Part shown: positions 42,246 through 50,138 of the stretch, piece after piece
How positions within the stretch are numbered: position 1 is the stretch's first letter
How the letters are laid out: the number at the start of each line of letters is the position of its first letter
NCBI RefSeq assembly: GCF_007830445.1
Contig: NZ_VLKR01000027.1
Location: 1-64,000 of the forward strand
Source: Sphingobacterium siyangense
GTDB lineage: Bacteria; Bacteroidota; Bacteroidia; Sphingobacteriales; Sphingobacteriaceae
Length of the DNA stretch: 64,000 nt
Reading direction: 5' to 3'
Notes under the pieces: model-generated
The model's input: the letters and a program-made list of their open reading frames with translations, nothing else
The model's database searches: none
What the model was told of the DNA's origin: nothing
Translations under genes and position numbers: made by a program

Positions 42246-43243
42246 CCTTTATCACCCACTAAAAATATCGCTTGGCCTTTTTTTGCCTTTTGTACGGCAT
42301 TGAAGCTTTCCTTTCCGATAGGCGTCCAGTTTTTTCCGCCGTCATTAGAGAGGTCTGTACCCGAGGTTCCCGTGCTGATCAGCTGTTTTTTTGAAAGGTA
42401 AATAACGGCCGACTTAAAGCCATCGGGAGCTGTTTCTGGCGCAAACCATGTTTTACCGCCATCGTTGGTTAACAGGCTATTTTTGTCTTTGTTTTTATCC
42501 TCTTTGTAATCGCCACCGACTACAATACCAGTTTTCGACGAGTAAAATGCAACGGAAAAAGGACCGGTGCTATTTTTCCCCTGAATGATGGGGCAGCTGT
42601 AACGTTGCCATGTGTCCCCCTGATCTTTGCTGCTGTAGATATTGGCTGCTGTTCCACCGGTGGCAATCCAGTATGTCCCTTTATTATCGCAGTAGATGGA
42701 GGTTCCACTGGCCGCAAAACCGGCCTCTCCTTCGGTAATTGTAAAGTGCATATTCGCGGATATATCTTTCCAGGACCTTCCGAAATCGATGCTTTTTAAT
42801 AGTGGCATTTTCCCCTGAATGGCGTCGCCAAAGGCAATACCGATCCCTTTTGGTGTAAAAGCAAAACCGTCATAAAATATTTCGGGCCGCTTATCTATGA
42901 ATACTTCTTTCCAGCTTCGACCGCCGTCATGGGTACTTAAGATGATGGCCGGGGAACCTGCCGAAATAATTAAGGCTTCGTTCTCATCAAATGCTTCGAT
43001 ATCCCTAAAATCTGTTTTTTCGTAGCCAATTGGATTTACCCACTGCCAGTTTTTTCCAGCATCGGTGCTGAGCCCGACGGTACCATTGCTTCCGCTTACC
43101 CATACAGTTGTATCATCGACTACACTTAGGCCTCTGTAGCTGCTGTTGCGTTCTTGATTTACGATGTTGATTTTTGCTTGTTGAGCACTCAGCTGGCTCA
43201 ATAAGAAGGTTTGGATAATAAAGACCAGAAATAAAGGTTTCAT
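42221..43243 (-). CDS. Ycf48-like secreted beta-propeller protein (BNR repeats)
   Basis: 340 residues with a signal peptide (about 1-20, ending LSAQQ). Several Asp-box/BNR turns occur: STDAGKNW, STHDGGRSW, SIDFGRSW, SSKDQGDTW, TNDGGKTW and SNDGGKNW, about one per 45-55 residues, indicating a six- or seven-bladed propeller. The sialidase catalytic Arg triad is not evident, so it is closer to Ycf48/HCF136-type assembly factors or cell-surface propellers than to sialidases. Its function in non-photosynthetic bacteria is unknown. It lies just downstream of two paralogous membrane-protein genes on the same strand. Confidence 0.8.
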   Translation of the reverse strand: MKPLFLVFIIQTFLLSQLSAQQAKINIVNQERNSSYRGLSVVDDTTVWVSGSNGTVGLSTDAGKNWQWVNPIGYEKTDFRDIEAFDENEALIISAGSPAIILSTHDGGRSWKEVFIDKRPEIFYDGFAFTPKGIGIAFGDAIQGKMPLLKSIDFGRSWKDISANMHFTITEGEAGFAASGTSIYCDNKGTYWIATGGTAANIYSSKDQGDTWQRYSCPIIQGKNSTGPFSVAFYSSKTGIVVGGDYKEDKNKDKNSLLTNDGGKTWFAPETAPDGFKSAVIYLSKKQLISTGTSGTDLSNDGGKNWTPIGKESFNAVQKAKKGQAIFLVGDKGKIANLAL

Positions 43244-43256
43244 GTCGTTATGCTTT

Positions 43257-43730
43257 TTATTTAAACAAATCTACTCGTCTTTTTGAAATTTTTCCCTGTT
43301 TTTTTAAGATTGTTTTGCGGAGCTGAAGAAATCCAACGGTCATTTTCCGTGGTGATTTAAAATAAGGAATGCTCAGTACGACCAACAGCGCGATGCAGGC
43401 GGAAGTGCCGAGGGCTCCGCCATAACCAGTAAAAAATTTACTGGTATTGAGCAGTATTGTCGTGAAAATAGCGCCAGCTAGAGCCAAACCGAAATAGGTT
43501 GATAACTGGTTTTTGGAGACCATGCCTATAAATGACGCGCCTATAAAAATAGGGGGAATGTACTGTGCGAGATAAGGAGAAACACTTTGTGGGAAGAAAT
43601 GTAGAAAACCTGCAACAAGTAAGGTCAGCAATGCCGACGAACGTACTGCCCCTTGGTGAAACTTGGTGTTGACATAGTATGTCGCCGTGCTCCCGATGGT
43701 GCCAACTAGGTATAAAATGAATGTTTCCAT
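43257..43730 (-). CDS. Multi-pass membrane protein, paralogue of the preceding gene
   Basis: 157 residues with four or five helices and a basic C-terminal tail (KKQGKISKRRVDLFK). It shares with its upstream neighbour the pattern G-x-I-x-S-x-x-x-Y near the N-terminus, the stretch GASFIGM, then AGAIFTTILLNTSKFFTGYGG followed by LGT. I do not recognise a named family. One base separates it from the upstream gene, so they are translated together and may form a heteromeric membrane complex; 13 bases separate it from the Ycf48-like gene. Confidence 0.65.
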   Translation of the reverse strand: METFILYLVGTIGSTATYYVNTKFHQGAVRSSALLTLLVAGFLHFFPQSVSPYLAQYIPPIFIGASFIGMVSKNQLSTYFGLALAGAIFTTILLNTSKFFTGYGGALGTSACIALLVVLSIPYFKSPRKMTVGFLQLRKTILKKQGKISKRRVDLFK

Positions 43731-43731
43731 A

Positions 43732-44289
43732 TTACTTAAAAATATATAAAAGGAGGTAAGTCAGTGAAACACCAAGAAAGGCCAATGTGCCTAGTTTACC
43801 GCCGACACCATTTAATAAACTTTTCGATACAATCAGAAAGATCGCTGTAAAAATACTCGCTGCTAAAATAAAAGAGAACCCATGAGCCACCTGTGCATTG
43901 GACATTCCTACAAATGCGCCGCAATAAATTGCTGCTGGAAGGTGGGGCAGATAAGTCGAATTTTTGTTGATATTTGGAATGAAAGAGGCTATGGTACCTG
44001 TCAGCGCTGCCCCCAATACAGGACCCAAACCGAAGATCTGATTGAAATAGTAGGATGAAATCGCACCTATAGGTACCCAAATAGCAATTTTAATCGATTC
44101 ATATTCATGCCTGTGATGATGAATGGGCGATTTAAGGTAACTGTATAAGATCAGTAAGGACAATAGGCCAATAAAAGCCAATACAATATAAGAATGAGTA
44201 TTTTCTACAAAGATGGCCACTAAAAAAAGGGCCTGAATGACAAATAATAAGCAGATGCTTATTATCCTAAATTTCTGCCGGGCTTGCAT
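43732..44289 (-). CDS. Multi-pass membrane protein, first of a tandem paralogous pair
   Basis: 185 residues. Two N-terminal helices (about 8-50) precede a His-rich cytosolic loop (SPIHHHRHEYES), then a four-helix module shared with the next gene: IGAISSYYFNQIFG, YCGAFVGM, AASIFTAIFLIVSKSLLNGV and a Gly-rich GGKLGT turn. The family is not recognised. The module resembles a small transporter half, and the tandem arrangement suggests a hetero-oligomer. It is first in a probable three-gene operon ending with the Ycf48-like propeller. Confidence 0.65.
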   Translation of the reverse strand: MQARQKFRIISICLLFVIQALFLVAIFVENTHSYIVLAFIGLLSLLILYSYLKSPIHHHRHEYESIKIAIWVPIGAISSYYFNQIFGLGPVLGAALTGTIASFIPNINKNSTYLPHLPAAIYCGAFVGMSNAQVAHGFSFILAASIFTAIFLIVSKSLLNGVGGKLGTLAFLGVSLTYLLLYIFK

Positions 44290-44316
44290 TTAAACAAATT
44301 TAGGCAAAGGTACTGA

Positions 44317-45339
44317 TTATTTGTCTATTCTATTGGTAGATTTTCTTTTTATCAATATGGGATCAAGAACAATCTGTTCGATTGCTTCGTACGGATTTTT
44401 TTGTTTAACCATTTTCAGAAAGAGTTTTGCACATTCTTCCCCCATTTTGTTGGCCTGTTGGTCAATACTTGATAGTGTAGGGCTGATAAAGGAAGAAAAG
44501 GTCTGGTTTGCAAAACCGATCACTCCTGTCGCTGGAATGGCAATATTTGCAGTTTTTAATGCCTGTATGATTCCCACGGCTGTAAAGTCGTCACCACCAA
44601 TAAAGGCGTCCGGTTGGATTACAGATTTTAGAATCTGTTCGGTTCCTTTGATGCCGGCTTCAATGGATAAGTCGCCGCGAATGATAAAGTCTTCCCGTGA
44701 GGAAATCTGCGCGTCTTTTAAGGCTGCTTCGAAACCATGGAAACGATCCTCGAAAATAGCGATTTCTTTGTCCGTTGTGATAAAGGCAATGTTTTTGTAA
44801 CCCTGTTCGAGCAGGTGCTGTGTTGCAAGGTAGCCTGCTTTAAAATCGTCAAGTTTGACCACAGGAGCAGGAATATCTTTATGGGTACGGTCAAAAATAA
44901 CCAGGCATTTGCGCTGATTGATCACTTCCTGAAAATGCTGGGTTTCCTGCGTCTCCAGCGACAACGAAGCAATGATGCCGTCTACCTGAGCTTCAAGTAA
45001 AGTCTTCACACCATTGACTTCATCTTCAAAAGATTCATTCGATTGATAAAGCAATAGGCTGTAGTTGTGTTTTTTTAACTCTTTTTCAATGCTATGCACG
45101 GCTTCTGCAAAAAAATGAATTTGCATGGTAGGAACAATGACACCGATGGTATTGGACTTGCCCGACGAAAGAGAAGAGGCCAACTTATTGACGCTGTAAT
45201 TCAATTCCTTTGCTTTGTCTAACACCAGTTTTCGTGTCGCCTCACTGATCGTAGGCACATTATTCAGTGCGCGCGATACGGTAGAGACTGTCACTCCAAG
45301 CGCACGGGCTATATCATAAATTGTCGTTTTTTTATTCAC
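44317..45339 (-). CDS. LacI-family repressor of the xylose operon
   Basis: 340 residues. An N-terminal LacI helix-turn-helix (TIYDIARALGVTVSTVSRAL, residues 4-23) and hinge helix are followed by a periplasmic-binding-protein-like effector domain (from about 60, NTIGVIVPTM, to the C-terminus). It is divergent from xylB, and a perfect 14-bp palindrome of LacI type lies in the gap, so it is almost certainly the xylose regulator, with xylose as the likely inducer. Both inferences are positional; the protein itself would not reveal the sugar. Confidence 0.87.
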   Translation of the reverse strand: MNKKTTIYDIARALGVTVSTVSRALNNVPTISEATRKLVLDKAKELNYSVNKLASSLSSGKSNTIGVIVPTMQIHFFAEAVHSIEKELKKHNYSLLLYQSNESFEDEVNGVKTLLEAQVDGIIASLSLETQETQHFQEVINQRKCLVIFDRTHKDIPAPVVKLDDFKAGYLATQHLLEQGYKNIAFITTDKEIAIFEDRFHGFEAALKDAQISSREDFIIRGDLSIEAGIKGTEQILKSVIQPDAFIGGDDFTAVGIIQALKTANIAIPATGVIGFANQTFSSFISPTLSSIDQQANKMGEECAKLFLKMVKQKNPYEAIEQIVLDPILIKRKSTNRIDK

Positions 45340-45367
45340 GCTCCAAAGTAAATAATTTTATTTAATA

Positions 45368-45399
45368 TTTTGATAATTCAGAAACATACCCTACTTTTA
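45368..45399 (+). promoter_or_regulatory. xylB promoter
   Basis: TTTTG at 45368-45372 and TACTTTTA at 45392-45399 are separated by 19 bases, the spacing of the Bacteroidota -33/-7 promoter. The -7 box ends in A instead of G. The operator begins at the next base. Confidence 0.65.
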
Positions 45400-45413
45400 T
45401 GCAACCGGTTGCA
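45400..45413. promoter_or_regulatory. LacI-type operator of the xylose operon
   Basis: TGCAACCGGTTGCA is a perfect 14-bp palindrome with the central CG of LacI/GalR sites. It covers the expected transcription start of xylB, directly after the -7 box, and lies 61 bases from the repressor gene start, so it can serve both divergent genes. Confidence 0.8.
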
Positions 45414-45459
45414 GTATAAGGCCGATGTTGTTTTTTATAACCAATTAGAATTGATTACC

Positions 45460-46944
45460 ATGTATTTATTAGGTATAGACGTAGGTACTTCTTCTGTAAA
45501 AGTTTCGATTGTTGAGGCATCTTCACAACGTAAGGTTTGCTCGGTGCAATATCCGGACGTAGAAGCTCCCATCATTACGTTGGAGCCCAATTGGGCTGAA
45601 CAGAACCCGCTCGATTGGTGGGACTACTTTAAACAGGCTCTGTTGAAGGCAAACAGGCTGGGCCTCTATGACCCCAAAGCAATTTCGGCCATTGGCATTG
45701 CCTACCAGATGCACGGCTTAGTCGTGGTCGATAAAGATCAGCATGTGCTGCGAAATGCCATTATCTGGTGCGACAGCAGGGCTGTTGAATTGGGAAATAT
45801 CGCTTTTGAAGAAATCGGAAGGTCTTTTAATTTGAGTCATCATCTGAATTCACCGGGTAATTTTACAGCGTCAAAGTTGGCCTGGGTAAAAGCAAACGAG
45901 CCGGAAATTTATGAAAAAATAGATAAGATCATGTTGCCGGGGGATTTCATCGCCATGAAACTTTCGGGGCAGGTGACGACTTCCATTTCAGCTTTATCTG
46001 AGGGGATATTCTGGGATTTCAAGGATAATGCATTGTCGCGTACGATCATGGATTACTATGGCTTTGATGATCATCTTATTCCTGAGATCTTACCTGTGTT
46101 TTCAACGCATGGTCAAATTAAATCCGCTGTTGCTGAAGAGCTTGGGCTATCTAATACAGTGACCATCAATTATAAAGCCGGCGACCAGCCCAACAATGCA
46201 CTTTCGCTGAATGTCCTTCAACCTGGTGAAGTTGCTGCGACCGCAGGTACTTCAGGGGTGATCTATGGCGTCAGCGACAAGCTGATCGCCGACCGCGAAT
46301 CGCGCGTAAATACATTTGCCCATGTGAATTATCAGGAGAATGATATCCGGACAGGGGTATTGCTCTGTATAAATGGAACAGGGATTATGAATAGCTGGGG
46401 GAGACGTTTGATGGGCCACGATTTGTCTTATGAGCAGATTAATGCGATGGCTGGCGCATCTCCTATCGGTAGCAAAGGATTGCAGGTTATCCCATTTGGC
46501 AACGGTGCCGAACGGATGCTCAACAACCAAACCGTTGGGGCTTCAATTTCAGCGATAGATTTGAATAGGCATGAGACAAGCGATATGCTGCGTGCTATAC
46601 AGGAAGGTATTGCATTTGCTTTTCGCTATGGTTTGGATATCATGCGCGAAAATAATCTGCATCCAAATATGATTCGTGCAGGTTATGCGAATTTATTCTT
46701 GAGCTCCGTTTTCAGGGAGTCATTTGTGGGGGCCACTGACGTTCCTGTAGAAATCTTTAATCATGATGGCAGTATTGGTGCCGCTCTTGGAGCAGGTATA
46801 GGAAGTGGGTATTATGCCGATTTTACAGAAGCTTTTCGTTCTTTGAAACCCGTGTATACAGTGGAACCTCAATTTGTAGCGCAATATGAGGAGCACTATC
46901 AGCAATGGAAGGAATTATTAAACAAACAAATAAATAACAAATAA
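45460..46944 (+). CDS. xylB: Xylulokinase
   Basis: I choose ATG 45460 (MYLLGIDVGTSSVKVSIVEA), which puts the FGGY kinase phosphate-1 motif at residues 5-13; the frame is open to 45370, inside the operator region. 494 residues. Other family features are YQMHGLVVVDKD (about 75), the Asp of KAGDQPNNALSLN (about 240) and GASISAIDLNRH. It phosphorylates D-xylulose. Its stop is one base before the xylA start. The gene is placed directly behind the operator. Confidence 0.93.
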   Translation: MYLLGIDVGTSSVKVSIVEASSQRKVCSVQYPDVEAPIITLEPNWAEQNPLDWWDYFKQALLKANRLGLYDPKAISAIGIAYQMHGLVVVDKDQHVLRNAIIWCDSRAVELGNIAFEEIGRSFNLSHHLNSPGNFTASKLAWVKANEPEIYEKIDKIMLPGDFIAMKLSGQVTTSISALSEGIFWDFKDNALSRTIMDYYGFDDHLIPEILPVFSTHGQIKSAVAEELGLSNTVTINYKAGDQPNNALSLNVLQPGEVAATAGTSGVIYGVSDKLIADRESRVNTFAHVNYQENDIRTGVLLCINGTGIMNSWGRRLMGHDLSYEQINAMAGASPIGSKGLQVIPFGNGAERMLNNQTVGASISAIDLNRHETSDMLRAIQEGIAFAFRYGLDIMRENNLHPNMIRAGYANLFLSSVFRESFVGATDVPVEIFNHDGSIGAALGAGIGSGYYADFTEAFRSLKPVYTVEPQFVAQYEEHYQQWKELLNKQINNK

Positions 46945-46945
46945 G

Positions 46946-48274
46946 ATGAATATTATCAAAGGGAAAAAGGAATTTTTCAAGGGCGTTGGCCAAATTCAAT
47001 TCGAAGGAAAAGACAGCACAAATCCATTGGCTTTCCGTTATTATAATCCAAAACAAATTGTTGGTGGCAAGACCATGGAAGAGTATTTTAAATTTGCCTG
47101 TTCATACTGGCATTCTTTCAACGGTAACGGATCTGATCCATTTGGCGGACCGACACATCAATTTCCATGGGATGAAAGCAACGACGTAATCACGAGGGCA
47201 AAAGATAAAATGGATGCAGCATTCGAATTTATTAGTAAAATAAACATACCCTATTATTGCTTTCATGATGTGGACTTAGTTGATTATTCGGATAATGTGG
47301 TTGAAAATGAAAAACGTCTGTCAACTATCGTTGATTATGCGAAGGAAAAACAACAGGAAAGCGGTATAAAATTGCTTTGGGGAACAGCCAACCTTTTTAG
47401 CCATAAACGCTATATGAATGGAGCTGCAACTAACCCTGATTTTCATGTTCTTGCACATGGTGGCGCACAGGTAAAGGCAGCCTTGGACGCAACGATTGCT
47501 CTTGGTGGTGAAAATTATGTGTTCTGGGGTGGAAGAGAGGGGTATATGAGCCTTTTAAATACCAATATGAAGCGTGAGCAGGAACATCTTGCACAGTTTT
47601 TACATATGGCCAAGGATTATGCCCGCAAAAATGGTTTCAAAGGAACTTTCTTTATCGAGCCGAAACCATGTGAGCCTACAAAACATCAATACGATTATGA
47701 TGCGGCTACTGTGCTGGGCTTCCTGCGTCAGTATAATCTTTTGGAAGATTTTAAATTAAATTTAGAGGTAAACCATGCGACATTGGCCGGACATACGTTC
47801 CAGCATGAGCTACAGGTTGCTGTAGATGCAGGTAAATTGGGCTCCATTGATGCTAACCGTGGTGATTATCAAAATGGATGGGATACGGATCAATTTCCGA
47901 ATGATATTAATGAATTGACCGAAGCCATGTTGATTATTTTAGAAGGTGGTGGATTCCAAGGTGGAGGTGTGAATTTTGATGCCAAAATACGCCGCAACTC
48001 GACAGATCCTGAAGATTTGTTTTATGCACATATCGGTGGTATGGATCTTTTTGCACGCGCGCTTATTACGGCAGATCGTATCTTGCAAGACTCGGATTAC
48101 AAAAAAATACGGGCCGATCGTTATGCTTCTTTTGATACAGGCCATGGTGCGTCATTTGAAGAACGGACATTGACCCTGGAGAACTTAAGGGATTTAGCAG
48201 TGGAATTAGGTGAGCCGAAAACGATTAGTGGTAAACAGGAGTATTTAGAAAATTTGGTCAATAGATATATATAG
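46946..48274 (+). CDS. xylA: Xylose isomerase
   Basis: 442 residues, the longer class II type. Metal-binding and catalytic residues are visible: HDVDL (catalytic His, about 105), VFWGGREGY (about 190), the Glu in FIEPKPCEPTKHQ (about 235), the Glu and His in NLEVNHATLAGH (about 272) and the Asp cluster in DANRGDYQNGWDTDQFP (about 308). It converts D-xylose to D-xylulose in the cytosol. It follows xylB directly and precedes the symporter gene by 51 bases. Confidence 0.97.
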   Translation: MNIIKGKKEFFKGVGQIQFEGKDSTNPLAFRYYNPKQIVGGKTMEEYFKFACSYWHSFNGNGSDPFGGPTHQFPWDESNDVITRAKDKMDAAFEFISKINIPYYCFHDVDLVDYSDNVVENEKRLSTIVDYAKEKQQESGIKLLWGTANLFSHKRYMNGAATNPDFHVLAHGGAQVKAALDATIALGGENYVFWGGREGYMSLLNTNMKREQEHLAQFLHMAKDYARKNGFKGTFFIEPKPCEPTKHQYDYDAATVLGFLRQYNLLEDFKLNLEVNHATLAGHTFQHELQVAVDAGKLGSIDANRGDYQNGWDTDQFPNDINELTEAMLIILEGGGFQGGGVNFDAKIRRNSTDPEDLFYAHIGGMDLFARALITADRILQDSDYKKIRADRYASFDTGHGASFEERTLTLENLRDLAVELGEPKTISGKQEYLENLVNRYI

Positions 48275-48325
48275 TTCTAAAAATATTTCTATATTAGGCG
48301 ATCAAATTAAACCAATTACCAATAC

Positions 48326-50002
48326 ATGAATAATTATTTAAGCACAAAAGATTACATCGTTTTCCTGGTATACTTTGTTATTGTAGCAGGTTACGGATTA
48401 TGGGTGTATTATCGCAAAAAATCTGAATCTGTAGGTTCCAAAGACTATTTTTTGGCTGAGGGGTCATTGACTTGGTGGGCTATCGGAGCTTCACTTATTG
48501 CGTCCAATATTTCGGCCGAGCAATTTATCGGTATGAGCGGTTCCGGATTTAAGATGGGATTGGCTATTGCGACTTACGAGTGGATGGCTGCCATTACACT
48601 GATTGTCGTTGCGGTATTTTTTATCCCGGTATACTTAAAGAACAAGATCTTTACGATGCCACAGTTTCTCCATAAACGATATAATGGGACTGTTGCGATG
48701 ATCATGGCCGTTTTCTGGTTATTGTTGTATGTTGTCGTTAATTTGACATCCATCCTCTATTTGGGAGCCATTGCGGTAAGTAGTATTTCCGGTATCAGTC
48801 TGGATGCCTGTATGTATGCCATTGCGATTTTTGCTGTGATCATTACATTGGGAGGAATGAAAGTAATCGGTTATACGGATATTATTCAGGTTTTCTTTTT
48901 GGTATTGGGTGGTTTGGCGACCACTTACCTAGCCTTGAATCTCGTTTCAGAGCACTATGGTGGCTCAGGAGTATTGGAAGGCTATCACTTGATGACCGAA
49001 AAAGCTTCCGACCACTTCCATATGATTTTGGATCGTAAAAATGAGAACTATCTCGATTTACCGGGGTTAACTGTGTTGATTGGCGGTATGTGGATCGTTA
49101 ATTTGAATTACTGGGGGTGTAATCAATACATCACGCAACGCGCGCTTGGAGCAGATTTGAAAACCGCGAGAAACGGTATCTTGTTTGCAGCATTTCTGAA
49201 GTTATTAATGCCTATCATTGTTGTGTTGCCGGGTATTGCAGCCTATGTAATGTGGAAAGATGGCTTGTTCCAAAATGAAATGATGCAACATGGTGAGGTA
49301 AACCCTGACCACGCTTATCCAGTTTTGTTGAATTTATTGCCAGCAGGTTTAAAAGGCTTGTCTTTTGCAGCACTAACAGCTGCAGTGGTCGCTTCTTTGG
49401 CAGGTAAAGCAAACAGTATCGCTACAATCTTCTCCTTGGATATTTATAAAAAAGTATTCAATACAGAAGCATCGGACAAGAAATTGGTCAATATCGGCAA
49501 GCTAACTGTTGTGGTTGCCATGATTTTGGGTGTGCTGATTGCTCCACATTTGGGTATTGATAAAAAAGGTGGATTCCAATATATTCAAGAATATACGGGT
49601 TTTGTATCTCCAGGTATTTTTGCGATGTTCATTTTAGGATTCTTCTGGAAGAAAGCAACTTCAAATGCAGCTTTGTTTGCAACAATTGGTGGTTTTATTT
49701 TCTCCATCATCTTCAAGAAATTGCCGGATTGGGTCGATCTGTCATTCTTGTCATCGACAGGTTTCTCCGTTCCAAATCCAACAACAGGAGTCTACGAAAT
49801 TCCATTTTTGGATAGAATGGGATTCGTCTTCATCATCTGTATTATCGGTATGATTCTCATCAGTATAGTCGACAATAAGCGCGGTGTCGTGCCAGCTGGA
49901 TTGGAAGTTGATACCACGATGTTTAAACCACACCGGGCGTTTTTGGTCATTGCATTGATCGTAGCGCTATTGGTTACAGCATTATATTCTATTTATTGGT
50001 AA
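48326..50002 (+). CDS. Sodium/sugar symporter, SSS (SGLT) family, probable xylose importer
   Basis: 558 residues with about fourteen helices. Family features: ASLIASNISAEQFIGMSGSGFK (about 55-75, TM1-2 with the Na+ site region), GGMKVIGYTDIIQV (about 175) and the late NAALFATIGGF helix. Vibrio SGLT-type proteins carry galactose; Bacteroidota relatives in xyl operons are thought to carry xylose, which the operon supports here. Third gene of the LacI-controlled unit, closed by a terminator 22 bases on. Confidence 0.88.
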   Translation: MNNYLSTKDYIVFLVYFVIVAGYGLWVYYRKKSESVGSKDYFLAEGSLTWWAIGASLIASNISAEQFIGMSGSGFKMGLAIATYEWMAAITLIVVAVFFIPVYLKNKIFTMPQFLHKRYNGTVAMIMAVFWLLLYVVVNLTSILYLGAIAVSSISGISLDACMYAIAIFAVIITLGGMKVIGYTDIIQVFFLVLGGLATTYLALNLVSEHYGGSGVLEGYHLMTEKASDHFHMILDRKNENYLDLPGLTVLIGGMWIVNLNYWGCNQYITQRALGADLKTARNGILFAAFLKLLMPIIVVLPGIAAYVMWKDGLFQNEMMQHGEVNPDHAYPVLLNLLPAGLKGLSFAALTAAVVASLAGKANSIATIFSLDIYKKVFNTEASDKKLVNIGKLTVVVAMILGVLIAPHLGIDKKGGFQYIQEYTGFVSPGIFAMFILGFFWKKATSNAALFATIGGFIFSIIFKKLPDWVDLSFLSSTGFSVPNPTTGVYEIPFLDRMGFVFIICIIGMILISIVDNKRGVVPAGLEVDTTMFKPHRAFLVIALIVALLVTALYSIYW

Positions 50003-50023
50003 ACCAATAGCAAATAAGATTTT

Positions 50024-50061
50024 AAAAACTCCTATCAATCTCGGTTGATGGGAGTTTTTTG
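50024..50061 (+). terminator. Terminator of the xylose operon
   Basis: AAAAACTCCTATCAA pairs with TTGATGGGAGTTTTT (one G-T pair) around a six-base loop, followed by T6. Confidence 0.87.
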
Positions 50062-50138
50062 TTTGTTTTAAAAATACCTATCTTGGTTTTACTAAAACCA
50101 TTGCTTAACGAAAGATTGCTTAACGAAAGATTGCTGCT

